Shown here: piece by piece, positions 1 through 9,621 of the stretch | Layout: each line of letters starts with the position of its first letter | Numbering within the stretch: position 1 is the first letter of the stretch | From: Thermobaculum terrenum ATCC BAA-798 | Lineage (GTDB): Bacteria; Chloroflexota; Chloroflexia; Thermobaculales; Thermobaculaceae | Assembly: GCF_000025005.1 (NCBI RefSeq) | Contig: NC_013525.1 | Coordinates: 186,001-250,000 of the forward strand | Direction of reading: 5' to 3' | Length of the DNA: 64,000 nt | The notes under the pieces: generated by a model | The model's database searches: none | Seen by the model: the letters and a program-made list of their open reading frames with translations, nothing else | Told to the model about the DNA's origin: nothing | Translations under genes and position numbers: made by a program

Positions 1-165
1 CTTATCCATACCGTTGACACCCTGGATTTCGCCCGACTTGATAGATATAAGATGAGCCTCTGCGCCCTCTTGGGTAACAGCCTTCCAGGGTTCAGTCAGC
101 TCTACTTGCTCGACACCATCAGTAGCAAGAAATGCAATCTTCTTCCCTTCGAGTTTGCCAGCCAT
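1..165 (-). CDS. DJ-1/PfpI family protein, N-terminal part
   Basis: The first 55 codons of a gene that runs off the left edge. The start ATG has a strong SD (AAGGAGG, about 7 bases upstream). The N-terminus, with KKIAFLATDGVEQVEL followed by a PWKAV segment, is typical of the DJ-1/PfpI (YhbO, Pfp protease I) superfamily, a flavodoxin-like fold of cytoplasmic stress proteins, deglycases and putative peptidases. The catalytic Cys lies outside the window, so activity cannot be judged. It is the same strand as metG but 65 bases downstream of it. Confidence 0.8.
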   Translation of the reverse strand, partial: MAGKLEGKKIAFLATDGVEQVELTEPWKAVTQEGAEAHLISIKSGEIQGVNGMDK

Positions 166-230
166 TCAGAAACCTCCTTCCAAACTGCAACCTTGACGCT
201 AGCTAAGCTCGCAACTCTTATGCCAGCAGT

Positions 231-1817
231 CTAGGAAATCTCTGAAGTAGTCAATTCAACTCTCGGGAATATGGGCTTGGGCTCTCCAACAAGAGTACCG
301 GGTTGCAGTCCTCCCCAGGCAGCTACATCAGGCCACTTAGTTTGAGAATCTGCCCCGATGCCTAGCTGCTCAAGGATCTTACTTGAAGTCAAAGGTAGAA
401 ACGGAGACAGATGCACAGCTATCACTCTCAAGCTTTCAGCCAAAGAATAGAGCACAGTATCTAGACGCGATGAAGCCGCACCGTCACCATTCTTCTCCTG
501 CCGAGCAAGTAGCCAGGGCGCGCTCTCCTCTACATACCTATTAGCTCTAGTCACCAAGTCCCATATGGCAGTTATGGCTGCCCTTAGGTCAAATTCGTCC
601 AGATACTTATAAATCTTTTCAGGGATGCCCTCAGCTATCTGCCTGAGATCTTGCTCTAGATCGGTGCTGTCGGATGGAGATGGCACCTTACCCTCCCTAT
701 ATCGCCTGATCATGCTAACTGTTCTGTTAAGGAGGTTGCCTAGGTCATTAGCTAAATCGGCGTTATAACGCGTTACTAGTCGATCCCAAGTGAAATCCGT
801 GTCTTCCGTTCGAGACACTTCCCTCACGAACCAATAGCGCAGAGCATCGGTACCGAATCTTTCAACGATACTAATAGGATCTATGACGTTTCCAAGAGAT
901 TTGCTAATCTTCTGACCGTTAATGGTGAGATATTCATGCACATAGATCGTAGTGGGCAGGGGTTCACCCGCCGAGAGCAGCATAGCAGGCCAATAGACAG
1001 CGTGGAATCGAAGTATGCCCTTGCCTATCACATGAGTTCTATGTGGATTCTCGAGCCAGTATCTCCGATAAAGCTCTCCATCGTAGGCATAATCTAGTGC
1101 GGTGATATAGTTGCCAAGAGCATCGAACCAGACATACATTACCTGATCTGGATCATCCGGCACCGGTATACCCCACCCTCTGGCTCTGCTACTAGCTCTA
1201 GATATACTGAAGTCCTCGAGCCCGCGTCTAATAAAGCTAAGCACCTCATTACGTCTCGTCTCGGGCAGAATACGCAATTCGCCAGACTCAATTATTGATA
1301 TAAGGCGATCGGTGTATTTTGAAAGACGGAAGAAATAGTTCTCTTCCTCAACCAGTTCTGGACGCGTGAGGTGTTCCGGGCACAAGCCGTTGACCAGCTC
1401 CTCTTCCGAGTAGAACTGCTCACAACCAACACAATATAGTCCTTTATAAACCCTCTTGTATATATCCCCTGATCGCTGACACGCACGCCACAGCTTCTGC
1501 ACTCCATCTATATGTCTCTTTTCACCAGACGTCCTTATGAAGTCATCGAAGGACACAGCCAGGGGTTCTCTTAGCGCCTTAAACAACTCCGCATTGCGGT
1601 CAACTAACTCCTTAGTAGAAATCCCCTCTGCCTCCGCAGCCTGTACATTCTTGAGGGCGTTGTCATCAGTACCTGTAAGAAAGCGCGTGTCATCCCCTAT
1701 CAACCTGTGGTATCTAGCAAGAACGTCGGTCTGTACCAGTTCAAGAGCAAATCCGATATGAGGCTTGGCGTTTACGTACGGTATAGCCGTTGTAATGTAA
1801 TACCGAGAACCGCTCAC
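231..1817 (-). CDS. metG: methionyl-tRNA synthetase
   Basis: Charges tRNA-Met with methionine in the cytoplasm. The class I signatures are visible: HIGF near residue 20 and KISKS with its first Lys at residue 303. A zinc knuckle (CVGC followed about 15 residues later by CPEH) matches the single-knuckle T. thermus/Aquifex-like form. At 528 residues it ends after the anticodon-binding helical domain and has no C-terminal EMAP/tRNA-binding domain. I chose the GTG at 1817 because GGAGGT sits 6 bases upstream. The ATG at 1835 has only a poorly spaced GGAG and would add six residues ahead of the conserved start. Expression is controlled by the T-box immediately upstream. Confidence 0.96.
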   Translation of the reverse strand: MSGSRYYITTAIPYVNAKPHIGFALELVQTDVLARYHRLIGDDTRFLTGTDDNALKNVQAAEAEGISTKELVDRNAELFKALREPLAVSFDDFIRTSGEKRHIDGVQKLWRACQRSGDIYKRVYKGLYCVGCEQFYSEEELVNGLCPEHLTRPELVEEENYFFRLSKYTDRLISIIESGELRILPETRRNEVLSFIRRGLEDFSISRASSRARGWGIPVPDDPDQVMYVWFDALGNYITALDYAYDGELYRRYWLENPHRTHVIGKGILRFHAVYWPAMLLSAGEPLPTTIYVHEYLTINGQKISKSLGNVIDPISIVERFGTDALRYWFVREVSRTEDTDFTWDRLVTRYNADLANDLGNLLNRTVSMIRRYREGKVPSPSDSTDLEQDLRQIAEGIPEKIYKYLDEFDLRAAITAIWDLVTRANRYVEESAPWLLARQEKNGDGAASSRLDTVLYSLAESLRVIAVHLSPFLPLTSSKILEQLGIGADSQTKWPDVAAWGGLQPGTLVGEPKPIFPRVELTTSEIS

Positions 1818-1845
1818 CTCAACACCTCCATCCATTACTCCATTA

Positions 1846-2105
1846 CTAAAATCAAAATGGCCCTCGCCCTAGGGACGAGGACCACTCGTGGTACCACCCT
1901 GGTTCTCCTGCAGCTTACACTGCAGGACTCTGAGGCCATCTAACTGGCCTACAACCCTATAACGCGGGCGAGACGTCAGCACCTACTCATAGCTGTCAAA
2001 ATCACTATTTTCGGATAGCAGCTCCGAGGCCATGTCGGACGAGTCAGGTACCGGACTCTCAGCAACCCGGCTCTCTGTGACCTAACTAAACCGTCCTACC
2101 GATCC
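1846..2105 (-). promoter_or_regulatory. T-box leader, methionine-specific, upstream of metG
   Basis: Read on the minus strand, the leader has a stem I start with AGAGAGCCGG followed by GTTGCTGAGAG. The specifier loop has GAC-ATG-GCC with the codon ATG (Met) at 2033-2031. The canonical AGGGTGGTACCACG antiterminator box is at 1900-1887, and a terminator hairpin at 1883-1859 is followed by TTTTGATTTT. Aligning it to the ilvB T-box in this window gives the same GA(A/C)-NNN-GCC-NNGGAGC frame around the specifier, which supports the ATG assignment. Uncharged tRNA-Met should favour read-through into metG. It fills most of the 1836-2242 gap. Confidence 0.93.
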
Positions 2106-2163
2106 TCTTCTCAGCTTTTAGATCTTTATTAGATGTTGTTTCTCGATTGTAAGGCGATATAGA

Positions 2164-2215
2164 TCGAAAAATCAAGGAAGGGTGATCGCTGTCTACGCGT
2201 GCGGCGATCACCCTT
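2164..2215 (-). terminator. Rho-independent terminator of the M16 peptidase pair
   Basis: A perfect 12-bp stem, AAGGGTGATCGC (minus strand, 2215-2204) paired with 2189-2178, is followed on the minus strand by CCTTGATTTTTC. It lies just past the stop of the 3' M16 gene and ahead of the metG T-box, so it separates the two transcription units. Confidence 0.85.
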
Positions 2216-2242
2216 TCGAGCGCCTGTGTATTTGTGTACTGG

Positions 2243-3499
2243 CTACGAAACGTTCAGATCAGAAAGGGGACCAGCAGCTTGTACCGTAAAGGTCTCAGTA
2301 AAGGGATATCGTTCAAGTACTCGACGTATATCCTCCTGGGATACACTTTCGATACTATCAACGATCTCGTCAACGGACATAGCCTTGCTCTTGGCCACGT
2401 ACAAGCTCGCCAGCTCAAACATCCTGCGGTGAGAAGCCTCCCCACCAATCACGATATCCGCGACGGCCTTCACCTTCGCCCGATCTAGCTCATCCTGATC
2501 TACACCGTCTTGCTGTAGCTTCTGCATCTCCTGCCTAACTACTCTAAGGACCTCCTCAGCCCTATCAGGAGAAGTACTGAAGTATGTAAGGTAAAGTCCC
2601 GCGTCATCAAAACCGTAATACTCAGTCTCGATTGAATCGACCAGTCCTTTCTGTGTGACTTCCCAGAAGAGACGAGACCCAGTTGAATCCCCTAGTACAG
2701 AGGCTACGAGTTCAGCTGCCCAAGTATCATCCTCATCCTGCTTAGGCGCACTCGAAGCTATAGCTATATGTTCCTGCTGAAACTGAGGCTTGAGATCAAC
2801 CCTCACTTTTGGAGTTGGTTTGAACTCCACCTTCTGATGCCCCTCCTCAGAAGGTTCCCATCCACGCGTAACCTCTTCCAACATTGGGAGCAGTTTGTCC
2901 CAATCAAAGTTGCCTGCTATACCAAAGATGATGTTGTTAGCCCCATATCTTCTTTGATGGTACTCACGCATCCTGTGTACGGGCATGTTGCGAATGGTAT
3001 CCTGAGTTCCCAAAACACTGTTACCTAAAGGATGAGATTCGAAGAAGTTAGCGAAAAGCTGGTGTATAAGCTCATGTGCTGGCTGATCCTCAGAGCGCGC
3101 TATCTCCTCTATGATCACGCCTTTCTCTGTTTCGAACTCTTTCTCGTCAAGAGCAGGACGCATCATATCGGCCAGCAGGTCCACAGCCCTAGGGAGCTGA
3201 TCACCAAGCACTCTAGCATAGTACACAGTGCTCTCTACCCAGGTAAAAGCATTGAATTCAGCTCCCATCTCCTCGAACTCTCTGGAGATATCGACCGCTG
3301 ACCTTCTTGTAGTGCCTTTAAACATCATGTGCTCTAGAAAGTGGGAAACACCAGCTATGTCTTGGGGCTCATCTCGAGACCCTGTACGCACGTGGAAACA
3401 TATGGCTACGGATTCCACTCCGGGCATCCTCTGCCCTACAACCGTCAGACCATTGGGAAGTTTCTCGACTCCTAGCAGCTCATTAGACCTTACTGACAT
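2243..3499 (-). CDS. M16 zinc peptidase, catalytic partner
   Basis: A 418-residue M16B-type (processing-peptidase-like) protein. The zinc motif HxxEH is intact as HFLEH at residues 53-57, and the distal acidic segment EKGVIIEEIARSEDQP follows about 70 residues later. The substrate-clamping Arg/Tyr pair seen in the C-terminal half of many M16 proteins is not recognisable here (the segment reads EVTQKGLVDSIETEYYG). Its upstream neighbour is the reverse: no zinc motif, but the R/Y segment present. This suggests an obligate heterodimer. The start is the ATG at 3499, two codons after an alternative GTG, with GGTGGGTG upstream. The start overlaps the end of the neighbouring gene, which implies coupled translation. 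Confidence 0.93.
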   Translation of the reverse strand: MSVRSNELLGVEKLPNGLTVVGQRMPGVESVAICFHVRTGSRDEPQDIAGVSHFLEHMMFKGTTRRSAVDISREFEEMGAEFNAFTWVESTVYYARVLGDQLPRAVDLLADMMRPALDEKEFETEKGVIIEEIARSEDQPAHELIHQLFANFFESHPLGNSVLGTQDTIRNMPVHRMREYHQRRYGANNIIFGIAGNFDWDKLLPMLEEVTRGWEPSEEGHQKVEFKPTPKVRVDLKPQFQQEHIAIASSAPKQDEDDTWAAELVASVLGDSTGSRLFWEVTQKGLVDSIETEYYGFDDAGLYLTYFSTSPDRAEEVLRVVRQEMQKLQQDGVDQDELDRAKVKAVADIVIGGEASHRRMFELASLYVAKSKAMSVDEIVDSIESVSQEDIRRVLERYPFTETFTVQAAGPLSDLNVS

Positions 3500-4748
3500 T
3501 TTCACCCACCAAGCTTTCTTTTGTACTTGGGCCTAGAGCACACAACACCAAATTGGAGCTCAAAGGCCATTCCCTAACAACCTTGTTCACCTGATCAACA
3601 GTGACAGCATCTATCCTCTCACGTATGTAGGAAAGTGGCTTTATCCTGCCCTCATACCACCATGAGGTCAAGAGAGATCTAAGCCTCGCACTCGTGCTTT
3701 CGCCGGCCATAAGCACATGGCTTCGAGTTAGCGCTTGGAACCTTCTAAACTCCTCCTCGGACACACCCTCGGAGTCTAACTTGTGCAGCTCCTCCATCAA
3801 CACGCTATAAGTCTGAGAAGCCCTTTCAGGAGTAGTCCCTGCATATATTCTCCATGAACCTTGATACCTACCGGGAGAATAAGATGCGCCCACCGAATAT
3901 ACCAGACCTCTTTTCTCACGCACCTCTACAAAAAGTCTGCTACTCATGCCTCCACCCAAGATTTCGGCAGCAATAATAGCAGCGTAATAATCGTCATGTC
4001 CGAATGGAACACTCGGCGCCGCACCAGCGATATGTTCTTGCTGAGTCTGCTGATTTTCCACATACAATTGTGGACGAGGGTGAGGTGGCCCTATCTCGGG
4101 AGCCTTGGTCCCAGGTTTCCAACCTCCAAGAAACTTCTCTACCAGAGATCTGAACAGATCCCAATCTAGGTCCCCAGCTGCTGCACAGACTGTATTGGCA
4201 GGATTGAAGTAAGATGCATGATATTCCCTCAAGTCAGCAGAAGAAAGGGAACTGATAACATCCGGCTCCCCTGTTGGCCTCTTAGAATAGGGATGTCCCT
4301 CGTAGTAGACCCTCCGTAGCAGATCCCGAACCTTTACCATAGGTTCATCCTCTTCGCGCCGAAGCTCCTGCAATATGGAAGATCGGGTCTGCTCCATTTC
4401 ATCTTCTGGGAAGCTTGGGTTCTGAAGTATGTCTGCAAATATCTCCAGTGCAGGTTCTAGTCTGGAGCTAACCATCACTCCCGAGAGCCCTATAGTTTCG
4501 GCATCCAAGGAAGTACCGTAGCTCACTCCCAAGGAGTCAAGTGAATCGCTTATCTGGCGAGAAGTCCTGTTGGTGGTACCTTCTAGGAGCATAGTTTCGG
4601 TGAAATGGGCGAGCCCACTTTTATCATCAGGATCATAAGAACTCCCAGCTCCAACTATAAAGCCTAGAGCCAGAGATCTAACACCCTCGAGTCTTTCTCC
4701 AAGAACAGTCAAGCCATTAGGCAAAACATCCTTATATTGCTCGGGCAT
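3483..4748 (-). CDS. M16 peptidase-like protein, non-catalytic partner
   Basis: A 421-residue M16 homologue whose zinc site is broken: the HxxEH position reads HFTET (residues 48-52), so the second zinc His is Thr. The C-terminal half retains the segment REKRGLVYSVGASYSPG, the place where two-subunit bacterial M16B enzymes carry the Arg/Tyr pair that holds substrate. From family knowledge this is the expected split between the two subunits. It is the first gene of a two-gene operon and overlaps the catalytic gene by 17 bases. Probably cytoplasmic, as no signal peptide is visible. The peptide substrate is unknown. Confidence 0.9.
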   Translation of the reverse strand: MPEQYKDVLPNGLTVLGERLEGVRSLALGFIVGAGSSYDPDDKSGLAHFTETMLLEGTTNRTSRQISDSLDSLGVSYGTSLDAETIGLSGVMVSSRLEPALEIFADILQNPSFPEDEMEQTRSSILQELRREEDEPMVKVRDLLRRVYYEGHPYSKRPTGEPDVISSLSSADLREYHASYFNPANTVCAAAGDLDWDLFRSLVEKFLGGWKPGTKAPEIGPPHPRPQLYVENQQTQQEHIAGAAPSVPFGHDDYYAAIIAAEILGGGMSSRLFVEVREKRGLVYSVGASYSPGRYQGSWRIYAGTTPERASQTYSVLMEELHKLDSEGVSEEEFRRFQALTRSHVLMAGESTSARLRSLLTSWWYEGRIKPLSYIRERIDAVTVDQVNKVVREWPLSSNLVLCALGPSTKESLVGENVSKV

Positions 4749-4869
4749 AGGAACAAAAACTCCAATCGTTGATCATTCAGAAATCTAAAGGTGCTTCCAT
4801 TAGCAAAAGTGTAGCCGTGTGTTTTTAAAATGTCCAGTGGATGGTAATACAAGCAATTCTTTTGGAGAT

Positions 4870-5874
4870 CTACACCGCATATCGTGCTAAGAAGTCAAGT
4901 CTAGCATTGATCTGATCATGAGGTATGGGTAGGTAAGGCCGAAGTTCATCCAAGGCATACTCCTGTTCGAGAATCTCATCAGTTCCTAGAATGCGCGAGG
5001 TATAATCAGCTATCTCTTGCAAAATCCAAAGGTAGCTGTAAAACTTGAATCTCTGCAGCAAGCACCTATTCCTTCCAGTTAGAGACTTGTACACATTCCA
5101 GAACATCGGCCAATCTAGATCGATATAAGATGACAGATCTCTTTCTGGGGCACCCATAGAGATGCTGCTCCAGTCAACCAGATATATGCGATCGTCATCC
5201 CCAGGGATAAAGTTGGCTAGATTAGGATCGCCATGGGTTAGCACAAAATCATCTTGGTCTTTGGCGAGAATTCTTCCCAGAAGGCTTGTATAGCGTGCTG
5301 TATCTAAAATGTCGTCAATATTCTCTCTTATAAGCTCTTGGAGCATACTCCGAATTCGACCACCCTCAGAGCTACTGTTGATGGCCCTAAGGTTATTCCC
5401 TATCCTTGACTCAAAGGGGTTTTCAAATATGTCTCGCGTTGGGATCAAGAGCTTAGTTGAGTGCAGCTCAGCAATTATTTCAACAACCTTGTCTAGAGGG
5501 ATTTCTTCCAACAAAGTAGATGGCTGCATTTTATCGTACAAACTATTGCCGTTCCCAATAAATGGATAAAGCAGAACACAATAGGATCCATATTGGGCCA
5601 GTGGGCAACCATCAAGAGTCTCAACAGGAACAACAGCTGATTTGAACCCTGAGTCATGCAACATTCGAACATGTTCAACGAACTTACACAACGCTGTATC
5701 TTCAGCAATCCTTCTAAGCTGCAATAAGAAGCTCTCTGTAGCGGTTACAACTTTGTAACACCATGAATCCTCTCCTTTTGGGAGGAATTCAATGTTCACA
5801 ACAGACAACCCATAGATCAGGCTAATAAAAAGCGTAAGATCTTCGTGATCAAGGTCTTTTGGTCGAAACTTCAA
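4870..5874 (-). CDS. aminoglycoside/choline-kinase-like phosphotransferase
   Basis: A 334-residue protein of the APH/ChoK kinase fold. The catalytic loop reads THGDPNLANF (HGDxxxxN) and is followed by the metal-binding YLVDWSS. An N-terminal ATP-lobe segment, SWCYKVVTATESFLLQLR, carries no clear Brenner-type Lys motif. The substrate could be an aminoglycoside-like antibiotic, a sugar, an amino alcohol or homoserine, and the sequence does not decide. The start is TTG, with GGAG about 10 bases upstream. It sits 21 bases downstream of the GNAT gene on the same strand, so the two probably form a small operon. Confidence 0.75.
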   Translation of the reverse strand: MKFRPKDLDHEDLTLFISLIYGLSVVNIEFLPKGEDSWCYKVVTATESFLLQLRRIAEDTALCKFVEHVRMLHDSGFKSAVVPVETLDGCPLAQYGSYCVLLYPFIGNGNSLYDKMQPSTLLEEIPLDKVVEIIAELHSTKLLIPTRDIFENPFESRIGNNLRAINSSSEGGRIRSMLQELIRENIDDILDTARYTSLLGRILAKDQDDFVLTHGDPNLANFIPGDDDRIYLVDWSSISMGAPERDLSSYIDLDWPMFWNVYKSLTGRNRCLLQRFKFYSYLWILQEIADYTSRILGTDEILEQEYALDELRPYLPIPHDQINARLDFLARYAV

Positions 5875-5895
5875 GTGCGAAAAACTCCAGTAACT

Positions 5896-6375
5896 TCACA
5901 AATGCTTTTCCATCTCAGTAATCTCACAGCTATAACCATGAATCAGTATGGTATATTCGCGCGTAGGTAAAAAGCCTTTGGCTAGGTAGAAGCTTTTAGC
6001 GGGAGCATTTCTGCTTTCCACCCTGAGCTTGATCACCTTGGCATCTGGGAAATTCTTGATCCCTTCTTGAAGAAGCTGAGTGCCTATACCTTTACCCTGG
6101 TGGCTGGGAAGAATATATATCGCAGATAGCTCCACTTCGGAAGAGTCCTGAAGAGGTGTAAACTCAGCAAAACCTACTAAGTGGCCTGCATCCTCCACAA
6201 CGAGCAGGACATTATTCCTCATCCTATAATTCAGCGACTTATCCGAATAAGCCGTAGCCAGAAACTCGGTCCTTATATGCTCCGGGATTATGTTCTTGTA
6301 GGTATGGTGCCAGGTAACTTCTGCTACATGCCTTACCGAGGGTATATCTTCTTGCATCATCCTGCGGATTTTCAA
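5896..6375 (-). CDS. GNAT family N-acetyltransferase
   Basis: A 159-residue acetyl-CoA-dependent acyltransferase. The Gcn5 motif A is visible as LSAIYILPSHQGKGIGTQLL, containing the Q/RxxGxG/A pyrophosphate loop, followed by VIKLRVESRNAPAKSFYLAKGF (motif B). I place the start at the TTG at 6375, because AGGAG lies 8 bases upstream and it yields the usual LKIRRM-type N-terminus. An ATG at 6393 would add six residues but has no SD. It is adjacent to the APH-like kinase and may be co-transcribed. Substrate unknown. Confidence 0.8.
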   Translation of the reverse strand: MKIRRMMQEDIPSVRHVAEVTWHHTYKNIIPEHIRTEFLATAYSDKSLNYRMRNNVLLVVEDAGHLVGFAEFTPLQDSSEVELSAIYILPSHQGKGIGTQLLQEGIKNFPDAKVIKLRVESRNAPAKSFYLAKGFLPTREYTILIHGYSCEITEMEKHL

Positions 6376-6408
6376 TTGGAATGCTCCTGACATATTGCAG
6401 CACAGATC

Positions 6409-6441
6409 TTGTATTCAGATCATTCAAGCTTATAATAAGCT
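6409..6441 (+). promoter_or_regulatory. promoter with palindromic operator upstream of the GH3 gene
   Basis: A -35 TTGTAT (6409-6414), 16-base spacer and consensus -10 TATAAT (6431-6436). The -10 is embedded in the palindrome AGCTTAT-A-ATAAGCT (6427-6441), which a LacI- or GntR-type repressor could use. The operator role is inference. Confidence 0.6.
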
Positions 6442-6520
6442 CAATTCACATGCACATGTTTACTTTGCACCACCCTAATCTTTGAGGGAATTTTATTCCA
6501 AACACAAGGGAGGTAATAGT

Positions 6521-8788
6521 TTGACCAGAGATATCAAGTCTTTGATCGCTCAGATGACCCTGGAGGAAAAGGCAAGCCTATGCTCAGGACTAGGCTTCTG
6601 GGATACCAAACCCATAGAGAGACTAGGAATACCTTCTATAGTCATGACTGATGGCCCTCATGGACTACGAAAGCAAGTCCCCGGGAGCCAAAACTTCTTC
6701 GACAGCGTGCCTGCCACTTGTTTCCCAACAGCAGCTACTATAGCCTGCTCCTGGGACAGATCTTTAGTAAGAGAGATTGGCATCGCCCTGGGAGAGGAAT
6801 GCCAAGCTGAAGGTGTATCTGTGATTTTGGGGCCTGGAGTAAATATAAAGCGTTCTCCTCTATGCGGACGCAACTTCGAATACTTCTCAGAGGACCCATT
6901 TCTTTCTACGGAATTAGCAGCCAGCTATATAGAAGGCGTACAAAGCCAAGGGGTTGGCACGTCCATCAAGCACTTTGCCGCTAACAATCAGGAACACCGC
7001 AGGATGTCGGTCAACGCAATAGTTGACGAAAGGACCTTACGAGAGATCTACCTGGCGAGCTTCGAAGGAGCAGTAAAGAAATCCAAGCCCTGGACGGTAA
7101 TGTGCGCCTATAACAGGTTGAACGGCGATTATTGTTCTGAGAACCACTACCTGCTCACGAAGGTTTTGCGAGAAGACTGGGGATATGAAGGATTAGTAGT
7201 TTCTGACTGGGGAGCAGTCAACGAGAGGGTAAAGGGACTCGAGGCTGGCCTAGATCTGGAGATGCCCGGTAACGGCGGCGTTGGAGATCGCAAGATCATT
7301 GAAGCAGTTTGCTCTGGAGAGCTATCAGAAGAGGTTTTGGATAGAGCAGTTGAGCGTATCCTGAAACTAATCTTCCAAGCCGTTGACAATAGAAAGGAGA
7401 ACTTCCGGTACGACGCTGACGCTCACCATCAACTAGCAAGAAAGGCTGCCAGGGAAAGCATGGTTCTCCTCAAGAACGATAACTCTATCTTACCCCTTCG
7501 GAAAGAAGGAACTATAGCAGTTATAGGAGCATTCGCCAAACATCCCAGATTCCAAGGAGGAGGCAGTTCACACGTCAACCCCACTCGGATCGACATACCC
7601 TATGATGAGATCCAAAAGGCAGTAGGTGATTCCGCCAGGCTACTCTATTCAGATGGTTACCAACTGGGAAGCGACGAAGTAAACCAGTCCTTAATCGAAG
7701 AAGCCAGGCAAATTGCCTCTCAGGCGAACGTAGCACTAATATTCGCAGGACTACCTGAGAATTATGAGTCCGAAGGTTATGATAGGGTCCATATGTCGAT
7801 GCCTAGGAGTCACCTGGAGCTTATTCAAGCAGTCAGCGAATCTCAGCCAAATACTGTGGTGCTGCTATGCAATGGTGCACCCGTAGAGATGCCTTGGCTG
7901 CATGATGTACCCGCTGTGCTAGAGTGCTACCTGGGAGGGCAGGCTGTTGGTAGCGCTATAGCTGATCTGTTATTTGGGGAGGCTAGCCCGTGCGGCAAAC
8001 TCGCTGAGACGTTCCCACAAAAGCTAAGTGACAATCCTTCATACCTCAACTTCCCAGGCGAAGACGACAAAGTAGAGTACCGCGAAGGTATATTCGTTGG
8101 ATACAGATACTACGACACAAAGGAAATCGAGCCTTTGTTCCCATTCGGTCATGGTCTGAGTTATACCACGTTTGAGTATAGTGATCTATCCGTAGACAAG
8201 AAGAGCATTAAAGATAACGAGGTCGTTAACGTACAAGTAACTGTTAAGAACACTGGCAAATTCGCCGGGAAAGAAATAGTACAGCTCTATGTAAGCGATC
8301 TAGCTTCAAGCGTTAGAAGGCCAGAAAAAGAGCTCAAAGGCTTTGAGAAGGTAGAGCTACAGCCTGGAGAAGAGAAAACAGTCAATTTCACGTTGGACAA
8401 AAGGGCTTTTGCATACTACAACGTGGACCTTAGCGATTGGTACGTGGAGACAGGGGAATTTGAGATCTGCGTAGGGAGATCCTCTAGAGATATTGTCCTT
8501 ACCGAGATCATCCACGTCGACTCCACACAGGTAATACCAAAGAGGTACCATCGCAACTCATTGATAGGGGATCTGCAGGAGGATCCTAAAGCCGCTGCTC
8601 TCTTCAACCAAATGATGCAGCAGGGATTGGCGAACACACCGTTCGCTTCATCAGGAGAGTTCAACAGCGAAATGATAATGGCCCTTCTAAGGTATATGCC
8701 GCTTAGAGCACTTGTGAACTTCAGTGGTGGAGCCTTCAGCGAAGATGATCTTAATAACTTATTAGACCAGCTCAACTCAGCTAGTTAA
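6521..8788 (+). CDS. GH3 beta-glucosidase
   Basis: A 755-residue retaining glycosidase that would release terminal glucose (or xylose) from beta-linked oligosaccharides. The order is a TIM-barrel domain with KHFAANNQE and the nucleophile Asp229 in VVSDWGA, an alpha/beta sandwich with the GGGSSHVNP segment, and a C-terminal fibronectin III-like domain (around 560-650, with [19 protein letters not shown]). A further tail of about 90 residues follows. No signal peptide is seen, so it probably acts in the cytoplasm on imported sugars. The start is TTG at 6521 because AAGGGAGG precedes it; an upstream TTG at 6482 has no SD. It heads the first sugar cluster. Confidence 0.93.
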   Translation: MTRDIKSLIAQMTLEEKASLCSGLGFWDTKPIERLGIPSIVMTDGPHGLRKQVPGSQNFFDSVPATCFPTAATIACSWDRSLVREIGIALGEECQAEGVSVILGPGVNIKRSPLCGRNFEYFSEDPFLSTELAASYIEGVQSQGVGTSIKHFAANNQEHRRMSVNAIVDERTLREIYLASFEGAVKKSKPWTVMCAYNRLNGDYCSENHYLLTKVLREDWGYEGLVVSDWGAVNERVKGLEAGLDLEMPGNGGVGDRKIIEAVCSGELSEEVLDRAVERILKLIFQAVDNRKENFRYDADAHHQLARKAARESMVLLKNDNSILPLRKEGTIAVIGAFAKHPRFQGGGSSHVNPTRIDIPYDEIQKAVGDSARLLYSDGYQLGSDEVNQSLIEEARQIASQANVALIFAGLPENYESEGYDRVHMSMPRSHLELIQAVSESQPNTVVLLCNGAPVEMPWLHDVPAVLECYLGGQAVGSAIADLLFGEASPCGKLAETFPQKLSDNPSYLNFPGEDDKVEYREGIFVGYRYYDTKEIEPLFPFGHGLSYTTFEYSDLSVDKKSIKDNEVVNVQVTVKNTGKFAGKEIVQLYVSDLASSVRRPEKELKGFEKVELQPGEEKTVNFTLDKRAFAYYNVDLSDWYVETGEFEICVGRSSRDIVLTEIIHVDSTQVIPKRYHRNSLIGDLQEDPKAAALFNQMMQQGLANTPFASSGEFNSEMIMALLRYMPLRALVNFSGGAFSEDDLNNLLDQLNSAS

Positions 8789-8811
8789 TAAGACGCACAA
8801 GGGGTGCACGG

Positions 8812-9408
8812 GTGGATATCAAAGATTACTTTGCATCAGAGCCCAATACACCAGAGGTACTATCCAAGATACTGGTAGAAACTGACCAGCTTGGGTTTAC
8901 CATGGGTTCGGATGTCGTAACGGGCTCGCTACTACGTGCACTAGTTGCTTCAAAGCCGGGAGGTAGATTCCTTGAGATTGGTACTGGAACTGGAATTGCT
9001 ACCTCCTGGCTACTACAAGGCATGGATCAAGATTCTATCTTGATAACTTTAGAGAAAGAGGATAAATTCGCCTCCATAGCTCGTAAGTATCTTGGGAACG
9101 ATCCCAGAGTCACATTCCACTTAGTAGATGCAGGAACCTGGCTAGAGCAAAACCAGCACGAAGAGTTTGACCTAATATTTGCTGACTCCTGGCCAGGTAA
9201 ATACAGCCACTTAAACGAGGCTTTAAGCATACTCAAGCTCGGAGGCATCTACGTAATAGATGACATGCTGCCTCAACCTAACTGGCCGGAAGGGCATGAG
9301 GCAAGCGTCAGATGGTTGCTAAATGAGCTTGCAAGCAGGAGCGATCTTGTTATTGCAAAGCTAGCCTGCTCTACAGGTCTGGTATTGGCAACCAAAGTTA
9401 CCCAATAA
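8812..9408 (+). CDS. class I SAM-dependent methyltransferase (O-methyltransferase-like)
   Basis: A 198-residue protein with the SAM-binding motif I LEIGTGTGIATSWL, an acidic motif II LITLEKEDKF and the motif EEFDLIFADSWPGKY in the position where catechol-type O-methyltransferases bind metal and substrate. It starts at GTG, 23 bases after the GH3 gene, and AAGGGG serves as its SD. Its substrate is not evident, and its place in the sugar cluster may be coincidental. Confidence 0.8.
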   Translation: MDIKDYFASEPNTPEVLSKILVETDQLGFTMGSDVVTGSLLRALVASKPGGRFLEIGTGTGIATSWLLQGMDQDSILITLEKEDKFASIARKYLGNDPRVTFHLVDAGTWLEQNQHEEFDLIFADSWPGKYSHLNEALSILKLGGIYVIDDMLPQPNWPEGHEASVRWLLNELASRSDLVIAKLACSTGLVLATKVTQ

Positions 9409-9621
9409 ACTGTCAACATGCGAACAGTCTACTTTTGTAGTAGAATCTCATTGGTCTAATCCCAAGCTTAGATTCCTTCTAAAACCCTTTCATATCCGTA
9501 CACTGTGGCATAAAGAGTGCTAGGCCCCTTGTGGCCTCTGTTCAAAGACCGCTTCACCTTTTTTGCCTTTACATCTAATAGTTCGCAACAACTGAAAAAC
9601 AAAGTGGAAGGAGGCGCAATT

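Noticed and set aside
1837-2242. Short frames on the plus strand across the metG leader
   Set aside because: They overlap the structured T-box and a terminator, have no SD and no recognisable protein sequence.
6482-6520. Upstream TTG start for the GH3 gene
   Set aside because: No SD precedes it, while the AAGGGAGG at 6506-6513 is ideally placed for the TTG at 6521.
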